Assembly: GCA_964451605.1 (NCBI GenBank)
Contig: CAYVJA010000003.1
Span: 1 to 64,000 of the forward strand
Direction of reading: 5' to 3'
Length of the DNA stretch: 64,000 nt
Origin: JAQVSH01 sp964451605
GTDB taxonomy: Bacteria; Bacteroidota; Bacteroidia; Bacteroidales; UBA4181
In this document: positions 61,318 to 64,000 of the stretch, in pieces
Numbering within the stretch: the first letter of the stretch is position 1
Layout: every line of letters begins with the position of its first letter
Made by a program: the position numbers and the translations under genes
The notes under the pieces: model-generated
Database searches by the model: none
What the model was told of the DNA's origin: nothing
The model's input: the letters and a program-made list of their open reading frames with translations, nothing else

Positions 61318-62138
61318 AAACGCCCTCTATAGCCGCCTTTATCTACGATTTCGACGGTACCCTTTCGCCCGGAAATATGCAGGAGTATGCCTTCATAGAA
61401 CAACTGGGCATTGAACCCGAACAATTTTGGTCTTGTTCCGAGAGGAGGGCCGTTGAAGCCCGGGGCGACAATATCCTGGCCTATATGTACGAGATGGTGC
61501 GGGAGGCAAAGCACAAAGGGGTGAAAATCACCCGTGAGTCTTTTCGCGGTTATGGCTCTCGGATAGAGTTTTTCCCGGGTGTTATCCACTGGTTTGAGCG
61601 GGTGAACCAATACGCAAAGCAAAAGGGAGTTCAACTGGAGCATTACATCGTCTCGTCGGGATTACGCGAAATGATTGAGGGAACACCCATTTGCCGGCAT
61701 TTTACCAAAATCTACGCCTCCGGGTTTATGTACGACGCCAACGGGGTGGCTGACTGGCCGGCCCTGGCAGTGAACTACACCACCAAAACCCAATTCCTCT
61801 TCCGCATCAATAAAGGCGAACTCGACGAGTGGGACGGCAATCGAATCAATGCCTACATGGCTGTTTCAGACCGCCGTATCTCCTTTCGCTATATGAGCTA
61901 CTTTGGCGATGGATCGACCGATATCCCCTGTATGAGGCTGGTAAAGGAGCAGGGCGGCTATGCCGTGGCCGTATACCGGCCGGGAGGTGAGGCCAAAGTA
62001 GCGCCTCTCCTTAGCGAGAAGCGGGTACAATTCACCGCTCCGGCTGATTATTCGGCCGGAGAGCGACTTGAACGGCTCGCCTTTGCAATGATTGACAAAT
62101 GGTCGGCCGAAATGGCACTCGAGGAGGCTGCCGGCTAA
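61314..62138 (+). CDS. HAD-family phosphatase
   Basis: The 274-residue product has the HAD nucleophile motif YDFDGTLSPG (Asp12, Asp14), VSSGLREMIE as the second motif, and FGDGSTDIPCMR as the metal-binding end. It looks cytoplasmic and most like the phosphoserine phosphatase-type branch, but the substrate is unknown. Its ATG overlaps the HTCS stop by four bases, so it is translated with the regulator, which is uncommon and suggests a linked role. Confidence 0.87.
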   Translation: MKTPSIAAFIYDFDGTLSPGNMQEYAFIEQLGIEPEQFWSCSERRAVEARGDNILAYMYEMVREAKHKGVKITRESFRGYGSRIEFFPGVIHWFERVNQYAKQKGVQLEHYIVSSGLREMIEGTPICRHFTKIYASGFMYDANGVADWPALAVNYTTKTQFLFRINKGELDEWDGNRINAYMAVSDRRISFRYMSYFGDGSTDIPCMRLVKEQGGYAVAVYRPGGEAKVAPLLSEKRVQFTAPADYSAGERLERLAFAMIDKWSAEMALEEAAG

Positions 62139-62162
62139 TCTTTTGCGAAGGGGGTTGCTCTG

Positions 62163-63143
62163 TTACCGTCCCGGAGCGTTGAGGATCTCTTCGAGAAGGG
62201 TGGTCAGAAAGTCGCGAGTGTTCCATCCCATAGCAGCAATTTGCTGAGGCACAAAACTTTGTCGGGTCATCCCGGGTATCGTGTTCACCTCCAGGAAATA
62301 GAGCTCGTCGTGGCAAATCATATAATCTATTCGCACCACTCCTCTGCAACCTATGGCATCATAAATGGTGCACGACAGTTGTTCGCACCGCTTCCAGAGT
62401 TCCGGACTAATGCGTGCGGGGGTGATTTCACGCGATTTCCCAAGATACTTGGCATCGTAATCGAAAAACTCCGTTTCGGGCACCACTTCGGTAATGGGCA
62501 ATACGCACATGGCTCCCTCTTTGCGTAGCAGACCGCAGGTAATCTCAGTCCCCTGCAGAAACGACTCCACAATAATCTCCGAATCGTGGACAAAGGCCCT
62601 TTCGAGTGCCGGGAGGAGTTCTGCCTCCGACTTAATCTTCGAAACCCCGAAACTCGACCCTCCGTTATTGGGCTTAATAAAACAGGGAAGCCCTACTTGC
62701 GCAATCACCTCCGACGGGTTTACCGGAAACCCTTTCTTAAGCAGAAGCCCCTTGGCCATAGGTACTGAGAACTTTTCCAGAAAGGCTTTGCAGCTATACT
62801 TATTGAATGTAAGCGCCGACGCCAGAATCCCGCAACCCGTATAGGGGATGGAGAGCAGTTCGAAATAACCCTGCAGTTTTCCATCTTCGCCCGGTGTGCC
62901 ATGAATCAGAATGTAGGCAGCGTCGAACTGCAATAAGGAGTTATTCACCCTTGCTGTAAAGTGATCTTTGTCTATGGGGTAGGAGTTTCCGTCTACCTGA
63001 ACTGTCCCTTCCTGCCCCCTGATTGTCACCAAATAGACCTCATAACGGGTGGTGTCGAACTCCGAAAGCACATATTCGGCACTTCGGAGCGACACCTCAG
63101 CTTCGGCCGAGTTGCCCCCGGCCACCAAAGCAATCTTTTTCAT
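62163..63143 (-). CDS. ddl: D-alanine--D-alanine ligase
   Basis: The enzyme makes the D-Ala-D-Ala end of peptidoglycan precursors. The 326-residue ATP-grasp product shows HGTPGEDGKLQGYFELLSIP, CFIKPNNGGSSFGVSKI, and YFLEVNTIPGMTRQS. It overlaps the pseudouridine synthase gene upstream by four bases and faces the HAD gene tail to tail. Confidence 0.96.
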   Translation of the reverse strand: MKKIALVAGGNSAEAEVSLRSAEYVLSEFDTTRYEVYLVTIRGQEGTVQVDGNSYPIDKDHFTARVNNSLLQFDAAYILIHGTPGEDGKLQGYFELLSIPYTGCGILASALTFNKYSCKAFLEKFSVPMAKGLLLKKGFPVNPSEVIAQVGLPCFIKPNNGGSSFGVSKIKSEAELLPALERAFVHDSEIIVESFLQGTEITCGLLRKEGAMCVLPITEVVPETEFFDYDAKYLGKSREITPARISPELWKRCEQLSCTIYDAIGCRGVVRIDYMICHDELYFLEVNTIPGMTRQSFVPQQIAAMGWNTRDFLTTLLEEILNAPGR

Positions 63144-64000
63144 TCCTCACGTATAGAATTAAGCGGGGTTGCGGGTAACTCCGCGATCGGGGACTCTCCC
63201 TCTTCGTCGGTAAAGAGCTCGCGGCCCACAATATAGTTTCTCCATTTTTCAATCACTGCGGCCATATCAGGCGCCATCTCCACCTCGAACTGCATCGGTT
63301 TTCCCGTAACCGGATGGATAAAACCCAACATCCGAGCATGCAGTGCCTGGCGCGGCATCAGCTTAAAACAGTTGTTTACAAACTGCTTATACTTGGTAAA
63401 AGTGGTTCCCCGCAATATTTCCATGCCTCCGTAGAGGGTATCGGCAAACAGCGGATGGCCGGCATGCCGGAAGTGAGCCCTGATCTGGTGGGTTCGTCCC
63501 GTCTCAAGCCGACAAGAAACCAGCGATACATATCCGAAGCGCTCCAGTACTTTATAGTGTGTAATAGCCGGCTTTCCCTCGCTGCCATCAGCAAAAACCC
63601 ACATTTGCAGTCGATTTTTCGGATTCCGACCAAGATTACCCCCGAAAGTTCCCTCTTTTTCTTCCATTTCGCCCCAAACCAGCGCCTGGTATTCCCGACG
63701 AGTGGTGTGGTCGAAAAATTGCCTGGCCAGGTGAGCCATCGCAAACTCCGTTTTGGCTACTACCAAAAGTCCGGATGTATCTTTATCTATGCGGTGAACC
63801 AATCCCGGACGCAACTCGCCTGTCTGAAAAAGGGGCAGATCTTTCAGATGCCAGGCCAGCCCGTGCACCAATGTACCTGTATAATTGTTGAACCCGGGAT
63901 GCACCACCATACCGGCCGGCTTATTCACCACCAACAGTGCATCGTCTTCGTAAATAATGGAAAGCGGAATATTTTCCGGCACAATGGTGGTATCGCGTGG
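63140..64000 (-). CDS. RluA/RluD-family 23S rRNA pseudouridine synthase (5' end outside window)
   Basis: The visible 286 residues carry the catalytic core: YEDDALLVVNKPAGMVVHPG and VHRIDKDTSGLLVVAK, with the catalytic Asp in RIDKDTSG, then GRTHQIRAHFRHAGHPL. The reading frame is open through the window edge (reading PRDTTIVPEN at the start), so the N-terminal S4 domain is missing only because the window ends. The GTG at 63982 is not the true start. The stop overlaps ddl by four bases. Confidence 0.94.
   Translation of the reverse strand, partial: PRDTTIVPENIPLSIIYEDDALLVVNKPAGMVVHPGFNNYTGTLVHGLAWHLKDLPLFQTGELRPGLVHRIDKDTSGLLVVAKTEFAMAHLARQFFDHTTRREYQALVWGEMEEKEGTFGGNLGRNPKNRLQMWVFADGSEGKPAITHYKVLERFGYVSLVSCRLETGRTHQIRAHFRHAGHPLFADTLYGGMEILRGTTFTKYKQFVNNCFKLMPRQALHARMLGFIHPVTGKPMQFEVEMAPDMAAVIEKWRNYIVGRELFTDEEGESPIAELPATPLNSIREE

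Overview
The window is a 64 kb piece of a Bacteroidota chromosome, most likely order Bacteroidales. I would lean to the Porphyromonadaceae/Dysgonomonadaceae side, but the sequence alone does not prove a family. The grounds are the fused lpxC-fabZ gene, a GldF/GldG-type gliding-family protein, a hybrid two-component system (HTCS), a Ser-type sulfatase with its anaerobic maturase, TlpA/DUF4369 lipoproteins, and repeated use of the Bacteroidota promoter (TTTG, 19-20 nt, TAnnTTTG). Three runs of ten N show a draft scaffold, and each gap falls inside a gene (ettA, leuS, a GH43 arabinanase).

Layout. 1-5.7 kb (minus): rpsT, then an operon of a TagD-like cytidylyltransferase, an SDR oxidoreductase, pepT and a large transglutaminase lipoprotein. 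5.8-9.5 kb: a TlpA/DUF4369 thioredoxin lipoprotein, then sulfatase and sulfatase maturase. 9.5-15.3 kb (plus): dnaG, an Ig-like lipoprotein, tsaB and a DUF3108 protein. 15.3-21.3 kb (minus): aroK, parC, parE, birA. 21.4-25.4 kb (plus): rsfS, ftsH, cdsA, psd, with a full consensus promoter. 25.4-27.8 kb: a GldF-GldG fusion. 27.9-33.7 kb (plus): an HD hydrolase, then the lipid A cluster lpxD, lpxC-fabZ, lpxA followed by a TatA-like protein and a LolD-like ATPase. 33.8-36.3 kb: L31 type B and glgB.

36.4-44.4 kb (minus): a tight operon of a TPR protein, phosphosulfolactate synthase, DedA, aroE, a tail-specific protease and a 43-residue lipoprotein not normally called because of its size; then an OPT transporter. 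44.5-48.4 kb (plus): a DUF3298 lipoprotein, ettA, hisS. 48.5-55 kb (minus): leuS, a YitT protein, an M23 peptidase, an ECF sigma factor, a putative anti-sigma protein and a Spy-like periplasmic protein. 55.1-62.1 kb: tRNA-Arg(CCG), a GH43 arabinanase, an orphan XRE regulator, a 1330-residue HTCS and a HAD phosphatase coupled to it. 62.2-64 kb (minus): ddl and the 3' part of an RluA-family pseudouridine synthase that runs off the window.

Most of this is core housekeeping: envelope lipid A, phospholipid and peptidoglycan synthesis, translation and DNA topology. The accessory part is the GH43/XRE/HTCS/HAD block, where the 7-mer TATTGCA recurs at five intergenic positions, once as a perfect 14-bp palindrome just before the GH43 start. 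I take this as a candidate operator. Other points of interest are a dispersed GCGC-plus-AGAGCA repeat that overlaps gene 3' ends at three loci, a false sequence tail beside the ettA gap, and the small lipoprotein. I found no CRISPR array, prophage, integrase or complete insertion sequence.
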